From Caldisericaceae bacterium (lineage in GTDB: Bacteria > Caldisericota > Caldisericia > Caldisericales > Caldisericaceae), in contig JALVXB010000036.1 in the NCBI GenBank assembly GCA_027023025.1, forward strand, positions 13,916 to 77,915: a DNA stretch of 64,000 bases. Reading direction: 5' to 3'. This document shows positions 45,367 through 54,500 of this stretch, piece after piece (position 1 is the first letter of the stretch; each line of letters opens with the position of its first letter). The notes below the pieces were generated by a model. That model made no database searches and had not been told where the DNA came from. It worked only from the letters and a program-made list of their open reading frames with translations. Both the position numbers and the translations under genes were made by a program.

Positions 45367-45490
45367 TGCTTACCTTGAAAAGTGCACGAACAGAGGAAGA
45401 AAAGTTAGAAAGGAAACCCCGTGTCCTTTCTAATTGTTTTGCCCTGATTAAAAAGGGATTACAAGCAAATCGAGGGACAGGTTCCCTCGA
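45367..45490 (+). repeat. collapsed satellite module: head hairpin, one fused repeat, tail hairpin, no spacer
   Basis: The head module (hairpin with loop AACCCCGTG) leads into a truncated repeat (45439-45465) that already has the terminal G. It runs directly into the tail hairpin (45470-45490). First and last repeats seem to have recombined, deleting all spacers. Confidence 0.88.
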
Positions 45491-46071
45491 AACTTCTTTC
45501 TTTCATAGAGGTGCTTACCAATTTCGTGGCAGTTAATTTTTTATGTGTTTAACATTTGCATTGTTTTTTCTTTCGGTGCTTGCGTTTGTAATCGAATGCT
45601 TTTGAGGCAGAGATTCTTCAGTCGCTTCGCTCCTTCAGAATGACCGGAAAAATCAGGGAATGCCTTCCCCCGTCATCCTCGAGCGAGCATTAGCGAGCGA
45701 AGGATCTTATAAGTACCGGTCGTGCAGTTTGATGTTTTTGATGTTAACAAAAGGTAAGGTGGTTATGGCAGAGACTCTTCGTTTCGCTCAGAGTGATAAG
45801 AACGGAGTCGTCCTGAGCCGTCTTTGCGAAGGATCTCGTAAGAAATCGGTTGAGCAGTGAGATGTTCTTTATTTGTTAACAAAAGGCAAATGGTTAATGC
45901 AGAGCCTCTTCACTGCGTTCAGAGTGACTGAAGGACACGGGCAATAAAAAAAGCATTGCCATTATGGCAGAGACGCTTTACTCCGCTCAGAGTGACACAT
46001 CAAAGAGGTAGGGCGGTTAGCAGCGTGTTGAGCGAAGCAAAGAGTGGCAAAAAGGAATCCTGAAGAGGGCT
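45491..46071. other. repeat-rich intergenic region after the arrays
   Basis: About 580 bases with no gene. Homology to 44042-44165 comes first. The 179-base composite repeat (45672-45850) and further palindromic elements up to about 46050 follow. Confidence 0.75.
45602..46050 (+). repeat. cluster of seven dispersed palindromic elements
   Basis: GCAGAG-type copies near 45604, 45763, 45893, 45963 and 46020 alternate with GTCATCC/GTCGTCC-type copies at about 45672-45706 and 45808-45840. 45672-45850 matches 30643-30821 over 179 bases with only a handful of differences. Confidence 0.88.
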
Positions 46072-47571
46072 TTACTCTTTCTTTTTTATCGTAATTGTCT
46101 TTGTCTTGCCATCCCACTCGACGGTGCAGCCTAAATTCTCTGCGACGAACCGTATGGGCACCATCGTGCGGTCGTTTATAATAACGGGCTTTACGCTGTG
46201 ATTTTTTGAATCAATCCACCGCTTTTCGCCGTTTACATAGGCAACGGGGTTGTCTATCTGCATTACTATGTAAATCGTGTGCACTGGAGGCGACGGGGGA
46301 AGTTGCTTTTCGTTCAGTGTAATCGTGATTGAGCGAGTCTTTCCGTCCCACTCGATCGTTCCGCCCAGTGCTTCTACGATTGCGCGAATCGGCACGACCG
46401 TTCTGCCCCACTTTGGTACGATGACGGGTTTTGTGCCTCTGCCTGGGTCGATTTCTTCCATTATGCCGTTAACGAACATATACTGGCTGCCTATTTTCAT
46501 TTCTATCACTTTCTCGATGTCCACCGTAAAACTCTGCGCTTTTGACCACACGGAAACCTTTTCTCCGTTGAGGCTGCGTGCACGCACATAGTAAGTCCCA
46601 GAAATTAAGCTCCTGAAGTCTATGCTTGTGTGAAATGTCTTTTTGTCTGCTATTACAAACTCAAACTTTGGATCTGGTGCAATTTGCACCTCAAATTCCG
46701 TTGCGCCTTTTCCCCCGCTTAACTTTATCGTAACGGGCATAGAGGTGAATGTGTTTGTTACGGGGGAAACTGCAGGCGGAGTAAGCGCAGAAACTCTGCT
46801 GTTTACGCTTTGCATTGCACTCTGGTAAATTTCACGCGTCTTTGCGCCCTGCACAAACGCAACGATGTATAGGTTTGCCGGGTTAAATGTGCTGTCCAGT
46901 GAAAACTCCACGCTCTTTTCTCCGCGCGTGAATCCGTCAAATTCCTTTATGCGCCTTACGACGAAACGGTAGTCTTTTCCCTTGTACTCTACATGGTCTT
47001 CAACGAGTAGCACGAAGAGGTTTGCGTCCTCCGATAGCTCTGAATCCGTGCTGACGAATGCTTTTACGCTCGTTTTCGTAAGGTTTACGGACTGGATTAC
47101 CAGCGATACCTCAGCCATTTTTTGTGCATCGAACAGTGCCCTATCAACGCCCTTCTGGACGATCTGGTCAGAACCTATAAACTTGTACTTTCCGTTTACT
47201 ACGCCCGTTGGTGTGCCCATCACATAGTAAAACCGCGCGCGACTTTCCGTTTCCTTTGTGCTGAGTCCGTCGTTTCCTATGTGGTACTCAAGAAATATAA
47301 AGTCGCCTTTGTGGTTTGCATACGCCTCGCTTACGCCTTTTTCTGCCGCCGGGCAGAAGTGGCACCAGGTTGCGGTGAAAAGTTCTATGATTGAAACGCG
47401 TTTGTCTGCTGCAAGCGCCGTGTTCACAGAATGTAATGCAGCGCTGCCATAATTATTTACAAAGCGCAAAGGGGAGAATGCGTTCGTAAAAATTCCTGCT
47501 GAAAACGCAAATCCCGTTACGCTAAAAACGACTGCAAACACTAAAACTGCGGTTAAAATTCTCTTTTTCAT
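46072..47571 (-). CDS. secreted thioredoxin-like protein with C-terminal stalk domain
   Basis: 499 residues. A signal peptide (about 1-25) precedes an Omp28-like thioredoxin domain (about 55-165) with FTATWCHFCPAAEKG. The CxxC pair is C70 and C73, and MGTPTGVVNG is the cis-Pro region. Beta-rich domains follow (about 165-365). The last 130 residues are a stalk domain (WGRTVVPIRAIVEALGG, then NDRTMVPIRFVAENLGC). The redox domain should sit outside the membrane and could reduce or form disulfides; the stalk anchors or spaces it. Three other stalk proteins occur in the window. Confidence 0.82.
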   Translation of the reverse strand: MKKRILTAVLVFAVVFSVTGFAFSAGIFTNAFSPLRFVNNYGSAALHSVNTALAADKRVSIIELFTATWCHFCPAAEKGVSEAYANHKGDFIFLEYHIGNDGLSTKETESRARFYYVMGTPTGVVNGKYKFIGSDQIVQKGVDRALFDAQKMAEVSLVIQSVNLTKTSVKAFVSTDSELSEDANLFVLLVEDHVEYKGKDYRFVVRRIKEFDGFTRGEKSVEFSLDSTFNPANLYIVAFVQGAKTREIYQSAMQSVNSRVSALTPPAVSPVTNTFTSMPVTIKLSGGKGATEFEVQIAPDPKFEFVIADKKTFHTSIDFRSLISGTYYVRARSLNGEKVSVWSKAQSFTVDIEKVIEMKIGSQYMFVNGIMEEIDPGRGTKPVIVPKWGRTVVPIRAIVEALGGTIEWDGKTRSITITLNEKQLPPSPPVHTIYIVMQIDNPVAYVNGEKRWIDSKNHSVKPVIINDRTMVPIRFVAENLGCTVEWDGKTKTITIKKKE

Positions 47572-47656
47572 TTTTACTCCTTACCCGTTTTTTAACAGCA
47601 TACCGAAATTTCCGTTTGTGTCAAATATCTGTCAAGTAAAAAACTTGTCAACTGAA

Positions 47657-47685
47657 TTTGCTTCTCTTTGTTTTTGTGATACAAT
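47657..47685 (+). promoter_or_regulatory. promoter of mnmA, leaderless arrangement
   Basis: TTTGCT (47657-47662), 17-base spacer and an extended -10 TGATACAAT (-10 at 47680-47685). Six bases separate it from ATG 47692; no ribosome binding site exists. Confidence 0.65.
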
Positions 47686-47691
47686 GCGGCT

Positions 47692-48708
47692 ATGAAAGTA
47701 ATCGTTGGAATGAGCGGCGGCGTGGACAGCAGCGTTGCTGCATACATTTTGAAAGAGCGCGGTTTTGAGGTTTACGGGGCATACTTTAAAATGCTCAAAG
47801 GGAAAGAAAGCGACATAAAAGCGGCCGAGCAAGTTGCCCGCCACCTAAACGTCCCGTTTGCCGTGGTAGATGTAAAAAAAGAGTTTTTTGACGCCGTGAT
47901 AAAGGACTTTCTTGAGAGGTATAAAAGTGGACTTACGCCGAATCCGTGCGTGATTTGCAACGAAAAAATAAAGTTTGGCATTTCTTTCAAAAAAGCAGAG
48001 ACCATTTTTGGCAGGGCGCTTTCTTCAAGCGGACACTACGCAATTATAGAGAAAGCGGGTAGCAGCGTGCACCTCAGAAAAGGCATTGACGAACGGAAAG
48101 ACCAGTCGTATATGCTGTGGAAACTTACCCGCGAGGAGCTTTCAAACACCGTTTTACCGCTTGGCACGCTTACGAAAGAAGAAGTGTATAAAATTGCAGA
48201 GCAAAGCAGAATCCCTTTTATAAAAAAGGAGAGCCAAGACATTTGCTTTGTAAACGGCAAGTTAAGGGAATTTTTAAAAGAGCACTTTAAGGAAAAGAAA
48301 GGGGACATCGTTTTTCGCGGAAAGGTTATCGGCACGCATCGCGGCGCATACTTCTACACGGTGGGGCAGAGGAGTGGACTGGGCATTTCCTACAAGGAGC
48401 CGCTGTATGTCGTTCGCATCAATGCAAAAACGAACACCGTTTATGTGGGGACGCGCGAGGAGTGCTTTTTTAAGTATGCAGAAATTTCCGAAACGAACTT
48501 TATTGAAGGGTGGAGCGGATGGCCCATTCCACTTTACGGGAAGGTGCGCTACCAGTTTAAAGAAAAGCCCTGTACTTTGAAAAAGGAAAACGGAAAAGTT
48601 ATCGTCGAGTTTAAGGAAAAGCAGTTTGCAATCACGCCGGGGCAGTCGCTCGTGCTTTACAGGGGCGATTTCGTCTTTGGCGGGGGGATTATAGTAAAGG
48701 CGTATTGA
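47692..48708 (+). CDS. mnmA: tRNA-specific 2-thiouridylase MnmA
   Basis: 338 residues. N-terminal PP-loop GMSGGVDSSVAA binds ATP. NPCVICNEKIKF contains the first catalytic Cys, and SQDICFVNG the second. HRGAYFYTVGQRSGLGIS belongs to the central domain, and a C-terminal beta-barrel follows (KVRYQ...ITPGQSLVLY). The enzyme thiolates U34 of Lys, Glu and Gln tRNAs using persulfide sulfur. It is slightly shorter than the usual 350-370 residues but all motifs are present. No iscS lies adjacent. The ATG has no Shine-Dalgarno; see the leaderless promoter. Confidence 0.95.
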   Translation: MKVIVGMSGGVDSSVAAYILKERGFEVYGAYFKMLKGKESDIKAAEQVARHLNVPFAVVDVKKEFFDAVIKDFLERYKSGLTPNPCVICNEKIKFGISFKKAETIFGRALSSSGHYAIIEKAGSSVHLRKGIDERKDQSYMLWKLTREELSNTVLPLGTLTKEEVYKIAEQSRIPFIKKESQDICFVNGKLREFLKEHFKEKKGDIVFRGKVIGTHRGAYFYTVGQRSGLGISYKEPLYVVRINAKTNTVYVGTREECFFKYAEISETNFIEGWSGWPIPLYGKVRYQFKEKPCTLKKENGKVIVEFKEKQFAITPGQSLVLYRGDFVFGGGIIVKAY

Positions 48709-48779
48709 GATTGTATATTAAACAGCGAGGCTTGCTATACTTGCTTTGTGTTCTCTCACAGTCTTATTACGAGGTTTAC

Positions 48780-48815
48780 TTGCAAACAAATTATTTTTGT
48801 TTATAATGTATACAT
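48780..48815 (+). promoter_or_regulatory. promoter and palindromic operator of the RelBE-like pair
   Basis: TTGCAA (48780-48785), 16-base spacer and TATAAT (48802-48807). A perfect palindrome ATGTATACAT (48806-48815) overlaps the -10/start region, the expected place for antitoxin autorepression. Confidence 0.7.
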
Positions 48816-48847
48816 AGTAAATATTATATGATAAGTGAGGTGATAGT

Positions 48848-49075
48848 ATGAGTAAAGAAGATGTCGTAATATCTGTCAGAATTCCTGCGAAACTGAAAAA
48901 GCAGATAGAAGAACTCTCAAAGGTGACGGAACGCCCTAAGAGCTATTTTGTTAAGAAGGCCCTTGAAGCATACTTTGAAGATGTTGCAGATTATACAGTT
49001 GCACTTGATAGGTTCACAGATAAAAAATCTAAGTATCTCTCAACAGAAGAGGTAAAAAAGATTCTTGGCCTATAA
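48848..49075 (+). CDS. ribbon-helix-helix antitoxin (RelB/CopG type)
   Basis: 75 residues. VVISVRIPAKLKKQIEELSKVTERPKSYFVKKALEAYFE is a ribbon-helix-helix DNA-binding domain. The remaining tail (TVALDRFTDKKSKYLSTEEVKKILGL) would wrap the toxin. It overlaps the toxin gene by 11 bases. The palindrome in its promoter suits dimer binding. GAGGTGATAGT precedes the ATG. Confidence 0.88.
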   Translation: MSKEDVVISVRIPAKLKKQIEELSKVTERPKSYFVKKALEAYFEDVADYTVALDRFTDKKSKYLSTEEVKKILGL

Positions 49076-49325
49076 AGTAGTATGGCACGAAAAATCTGTT
49101 AAAGACCTTGAACGGTTAGGAAAGAGGGAAGCAGCTTTAATAATAGACAAGGTAACAAATTATCTTTCAAAGGATCCGATAAAATTAGGTAAATTGTTAA
49201 AAGGTAATTTAAAACTATTCCGTAGATATCGAATAGGTAAATTCCGAGTGATATATACGATTAACGAAAAAGAGAAATTGATTTTAATATTAAAAGTCGG
49301 AAACAGAAACAGTGTTTATAAATAA
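49065..49325 (+). CDS. RelE/ParE-family toxin
   Basis: 86 residues from TTG 49065, inside the end of the antitoxin gene; no later Met exists. YKVVWHEKSVKDLERLGKREAALIIDKV, LKGNLKLFRRYRIGKFRVIYTI and ILKVGNR match RelE-family folds. Basic residues (R67, R72-type pattern in RYRIGKFRV) suit a ribosome-dependent mRNA interferase. A ParE (gyrase) activity cannot be excluded by eye. Confidence 0.88.
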   Translation: MAYKVVWHEKSVKDLERLGKREAALIIDKVTNYLSKDPIKLGKLLKGNLKLFRRYRIGKFRVIYTINEKEKLILILKVGNRNSVYK

Positions 49326-50018
49326 GTTTCTATTCTTAGATGAAGTTCAGAATTTTATATAAAAATTAGGAGTATAAATTTTAGCTACGCATTACTGATA
49401 TAGATTTATTTTTCTGCGTTTCAAAATTAAGAATAATGTGTTTCATAGGTTATGAGGTCTTTCGCAAAAGCGGCTCAGGACGACAAAAGAGTAAATGTTC
49501 TTTAGATCGACAGAATAGAGAAGCATACTTCTAGAGTAAACAGAGTAAAAAGAAAAGAGTGGTTGATAAAGTGCGACCGCCCCCTGTCACTCTGAGCGCA
49601 GCGAAGAGTCTCTGCCTCAAAACTGCCTATTTGTAATATAGAGTTCTTTACGAAGTTTGCTCAAGGCAAGTGGAAAATTACTTAACCAAAAGGCAAAGTA
49701 AAGTGCATACTTACCGGGCACAACCGCCATTCTACCTGCCGTAATGGCACCGGGTAATAATTGCAGGTTGCTGCATTATATGAGTCTTAAACTCCATACT
49801 GGTAAAGGCGAGCTACATTTCAGAAAGGAAGAGCTCAAATAGTTATAGCAGTGATATTTTTCCAAAAAGTTGACAAAACTATACGAACTGGTAAAATTCC
49901 CTGTTTGGCAGTTTTGGTTTTTAGCAAAAAACGGATGTTCGGAAGTGCATTGTTTAATTAGCAGGCTTTTAGAAGTTGTGCACTGGATACTAAAAACTGC
50001 TGAGCAATTGGAGGCAAA
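49326..50018. other. intergenic region with one inverted dispersed element
   Basis: About 690 bases with no gene. A reverse GCAGAG-type element is at about 49588-49622 and a degenerate GGACGAC fragment near 49465. GGAGG at about 50010 serves the next gene. Confidence 0.6.
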
Positions 50019-51470
50019 ATGGCAAAAATCAGGCTTTCGAAAGGCAAAGTAAGAGGAATAATTTACGGAATAGTAGGGTACATTATTTTTATACTAATCT
50101 TTGTTTACCTGCCGAAACCATTCCGTTGTGGCCCCTATACGAACACGCCTTTTCCGCAGGTGAAGATAGAAAAAACGGACAGGGTGCTCGTCGTTTCCCC
50201 ACACCCAGACGATGCAGCGCTTTCCTCCGCAGGCATTATCCAGAAGTGTATTAAAAACGGCGCACAGGTAAAGGTTCTTTATGTGACCTGCGGCAGCCAC
50301 AACACGGATACGATGGTAAAAAAGAATTTCGTCCCCAACCCCGTCAGCGCAATAGCGCTTGCGCGCACGAGAGATAGGGAAGCGGTAAAGGCGATGAGTA
50401 TTCTTGGGCTAAATAGAAACGATCTAATATTTTTTGGATTTCCAGACTTCGGCACGCTTAAAATCTGGACGGACTACTTTAACGGCGCTTCCTACTTCGA
50501 CGGGCTTACGCTGCACAACTCCGTTTTTTGCAAGTATGCATACAAAAAAGGCGTGCCGTTTACGGCAAAAGAGGAATTAGCACTTTTTGAGGATGTTCTT
50601 GAACAATATAAACCTACGAAAATATTTTATTCAACGACATACGACCTTAACTCAGACCACAGGGCAACGGGCTTGTTTGTGGAGGCTGCAGTGTGGGACC
50701 TGGAGCACAGAAAGTTAAAGGAAGACTACGAAAATGGCACCTTCCGCCCCGAGCTTTACGCATACTTTATGCACGCAGAAGGGTGGCCTGTGCCCATTGG
50801 GTATCATCCTTCGATGTATCTTCCGCCACCTGCGTACATTTACCACATAAGTAAGAACTTCGTGTGTGATCTGCTGACGAAGCCAGAAGAAACAAAAAAG
50901 GAGCAGGCAATACGCGCCCACAAAAGCCAGGTGGACACAAAGCCCGATTTTATGCTTTCGTTTGTAAGAAAGGACGAGATATTCCTCCCGTTTTCGTTTG
51001 ACCCAATAGGGAAAATGCTGCCCGTTTGGAGCAAGGAGGTTTCCCAGAAGTTTGGCATCACGCCGTTTGTGAGCGGTGCAGAAATTGAGGATAGAGAAAA
51101 GTATGTGAACTTCCACATCACGCTTTACGAGGGGCTGCCTGTGCTTACCAAGCTCAATGTATTTGTGTTTCCGTTTGGTAGCGGAACGCCTTTTTCCGAT
51201 ATGCCGAAGTACAGGCTCGTGATAACGCACCTCGTAGGGCACACGCTTTCAGTGAAACTTTACGACGACGGAAAGTACATCTACGCAAAACGGGCGTTGC
51301 TTTCTGGCAGAGAGAAAAACCTCACTCTGGATGTAGAATTTTCTAAAAAGTATCTGGACGATGCGGACGGATTTTTCAGCTCTGTTATGCTGGAAACGGG
51401 TCTTGTGCGCACCTCTGAAACGCCGTGGTGGTGCATCAATTTGAAGAGTGCGCCGTGGCAGGGCAAATAA
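50019..51470 (+). CDS. membrane-anchored PIG-L family deacetylase
   Basis: 483 residues. One transmembrane helix (about 12-31) is followed by a PIG-L/LmbE deacetylase domain (about 53-290): VVSPHPDDAALSSAG (H62, D64, D65) and LNSDHRATG with the third zinc His. A beta-rich C-terminal domain (about 340-483) is unlike standard PIG-L enzymes. The family removes acetyl groups from GlcNAc-type sugars; here the topology suggests action on an extracellular glycan. TTGGAGGCAAA precedes the ATG. Confidence 0.85.
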   Translation: MAKIRLSKGKVRGIIYGIVGYIIFILIFVYLPKPFRCGPYTNTPFPQVKIEKTDRVLVVSPHPDDAALSSAGIIQKCIKNGAQVKVLYVTCGSHNTDTMVKKNFVPNPVSAIALARTRDREAVKAMSILGLNRNDLIFFGFPDFGTLKIWTDYFNGASYFDGLTLHNSVFCKYAYKKGVPFTAKEELALFEDVLEQYKPTKIFYSTTYDLNSDHRATGLFVEAAVWDLEHRKLKEDYENGTFRPELYAYFMHAEGWPVPIGYHPSMYLPPPAYIYHISKNFVCDLLTKPEETKKEQAIRAHKSQVDTKPDFMLSFVRKDEIFLPFSFDPIGKMLPVWSKEVSQKFGITPFVSGAEIEDREKYVNFHITLYEGLPVLTKLNVFVFPFGSGTPFSDMPKYRLVITHLVGHTLSVKLYDDGKYIYAKRALLSGREKNLTLDVEFSKKYLDDADGFFSSVMLETGLVRTSETPWWCINLKSAPWQGK

Positions 51471-51521
51471 TATTGCACCTCGGGCAACTCCGCCCCCCGT
51501 TTTATAACCAGCACTTTGCAA

Positions 51522-51550
51522 TTGACACACGAGCGCATTGCTCGTACAAT
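51522..51550 (+). promoter_or_regulatory. promoter of the SbcC-like gene
   Basis: TTGACA (51522-51527), 17-base spacer and TACAAT (51545-51550). GAGGTG follows at about 51559. Confidence 0.75.
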
Positions 51551-51573
51551 TAACTTATGAGGTGTAAGTAATT

Positions 51574-54500
51574 ATGCTACCCGAAGAGTTGTCTCTCAGG
51601 GGGTTTTTAAGTTACAGGAAAAAGCAGACGCTCGACTTTACGAAGTTCCATGTCGCGCTCATATCCGGCGACAACGGGCAGGGGAAGTCGTCCCTGCTTG
51701 AAGCGATGACTTTTGCACTTTACGGCATTGCACGCGGAGTGGAGAAAAACCGCAGCGGAATAGGCGACCTCGTCTCCAATGGGGAAAACTTCCTTGAGGT
51801 GACATTCCGCTTTAAGCAGGCAGGCAAAACTTACCGCATCGTGCGCGTGTTCAATAAAATTAAAAACAGTTCCGATGTGCGGCTCGAAATTTTGCGAGGT
51901 GACGGTTTCGTCAACCTATCTGAAGGCTCTATCAGGGAAACGGACAGAAAAATCAGGGAAATTATCGGAATGGATTACGACGCATTCGTCACATCTTCCT
52001 TTATTATGCAGGGCAGGGCAGACTTTTTTACGCGCAAAAAGGAAAGCGAAAAGATAGAAATTTTAAGGCAAATTCTTGGGCTTGAACTTTACGAGAATGC
52101 GCGGGAACTTGCAAACGAGAAGATAAAACTCATTACGAGGGATATTGAAGCACGCCTGGACGAACGCAAGGCAATTGAAACTGATGTAGCACAAAAGGAT
52201 GCTCTAAAAAGCGCAAAAGAAAGTGTGCTAAGGGAAAAAACGGCGCTCCTTGAAAAAAAGAAAGCGCTGGACGAAGAGTTTGAAAAACTCCAGAAAAAAC
52301 TCACGCACCTTAATGTACTGAAAGAATCGCTAAGAAGCAGCGAGCAAAGTTTGAGAGACACGGATAAAAAACTTTCCGAAAAGAAAGCGCTTCTTGAAAG
52401 CCTTGAGGAAAAGTACGCGCACTTTGAAGAGGTCTTAAAAAACGAAGCGGAGATTCTTAAAGGATACGACGCACTTTTGAAGGTGCGCGAAGAGTTAACG
52501 GAACTGTTGAGCAAAAAGAGTTTAACGGAGCAGAAAAAACGCGAGAAGGAGTCACTTGAAAACCGCATAAAAACGGAGCGTTCGCTGATAGAAAGCAAAA
52601 TTGAGAATGCAAAAAATGTTATAGACGAAAGTAAAGAAGTTGTAAAAAGTAAGCAGTTGGAAGTGCTTAATTTAGATAAGGAAATTGCTGCCCTTGAAAA
52701 GACGCTGAGCGAAACCCAGACTAAGTCAGAAAGCACGGAAGAGTCGCTAAATGCGCTTGAAGAGAGAACAGAAAAAGCGCGTGCAGATTTGCAGAAAAAG
52801 GAGAAGGCGCTCTCCGAAGTAAAGCGGATAAAGTCCCTCGAAGAAGAGAGAGAACAGGCGCTGAAAAAGGAAGTTGCCTCAATAGAGAAGCGGATAAGTG
52901 TCTTGAAAAAAGAAAAAGAAAAGGTGCGCTCCGCTATTACGCTTCCCTACGAGACGCTTGCTGAAAAAGTAAAAACGCTTTCAGAAAGGCTGGACTTATT
53001 GAGTAAGAAGCGGGAAAATTTGCTTCAACTACTTACGAAAACTAAGAGCGACCTTTCGTTCGTTAAAAGTGCAATTTCTGAAACGGAGGAAAAGGCGAGC
53101 CTTCTTTCGAGCGGGGAAGGCAGGTGTCCCCTCTGCGGCTCGCCTCTCACCGAGGAGCACCTCAGAGAGCTCGTCGTAAAGTTTGAAACGGAAAAGTCGG
53201 AATTAAGCGAGAAGCAAAAGGCGCTTTCCGAAAAGGTAAAGTCTCTACAAAAAGAAATTGGCAAACTCGAGAAGGAAGCAGAAGACTTGCTTAACGATAA
53301 AAAAGCGCTTGAGAGTAAAAAGGAAGATGCGGCAAAACTTGAAGAAAAGATTGCTGCACTGGACGAGCAAATTGAAGAGTTAAGTAATGAGCGTGAAAAA
53401 CGCCTTTCTAACGGCGTATTCCTCAACGAAGAAGAGCAAAATGCACTAAAAAACTACACGCAGATTGCAACTGGAATTAGTATAAGTGCAGACGACTTAA
53501 AATCTATGGAAGCGCAGCACAAAACGCTTGCGCAAAAACGCACGCACCTGCAAAAGAAACTCTCCAGCCTTTCGGGTATGCTCTCTGCTCGGAAGGAAGC
53601 ACTGAAGAACGCAAAAGAGCAGATTGCCCTTTCAGAGGAAAGGAAAAGTGAATCCGAGAAAACATTGGAGGAACTTTCCGCGCTGCTTAAAAACCCCGAC
53701 TTTATGAAGGAGGAAAAAACGCAAATTAAAAGTATAGAAGAGGAAATTGAGCGCATAGGCTTTAGCGAAGAGGGCTTAGAAAGTGCACGCTCAAAGGCGG
53801 GAAAGCTCAAAACATTTGAGGAGCAGTACAGGGCGCTTACGGATGCACGCTCCCACATCAGCGAAATAAAGGAGCAAATGGCACTTCTAAAAGAAGAGAT
53901 TGCACAGCTTGAGCAGAAAAAAGCGCAATTAAAAAGGGAAGTAGAGCGCTTGAAAACAGAAGTGGAAGGCCTTGCGGGCGTGGAAGGAGCGCTTTTACAG
54001 AAGAAAAAGGAAAAGCAATTGCTGGACGAGGAAATAAAAAAAGTGGTTTCAGAAGAAGCAAAACTCGTTGAAAAGCTCAGCGAAATTGAGAGAAAAGAAA
54101 AGCGGCTCGAAGAATTAAAAAAAGAAGTTACGAAAAAGGAAGAAACGGTGCAGATTCTTACTGCTTGCAAAAAGATGTTTGGAAAAGAAGGCATCCAGAT
54201 TTCCATAATCAGGGACGCCATTCCGCAGATAGAAGGCATTGCAAACGAGATGCTTTCAAGGATGACGAACGGGCGGATGAACCTGAAGTTCGATACTTTA
54301 AGGCAGCTCAAGACGCGCGATGTTTCAAAAAGCACTCTGCGAATCAGCGTTTACGACAACGGGGAAAAGAGGCGCTACGAACTTTTCAGCGGAGGCGAGC
54401 AGTTCAGGATTAACCTTGCGATACGCATCGGCATTTCGATGTTTCTTTCCGAGCGTTCCGGTATGCCGCTTGAAATGCTCGTGATCGACGAAGGGTTCGG

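Noticed and set aside
30412-46050. Whole 30-46 kb block as a defence island or integrated element
   Set aside because: HicAB and the RelBE-like pair flank the type III-A locus, but no integrase, att repeats or tRNA junction was found at the edges.
52089-54335. Long minus-strand frames opposite the SbcC gene
   Set aside because: Ser/Phe-rich shadows caused by the Glu/Lys-rich coiled coil on the plus strand.
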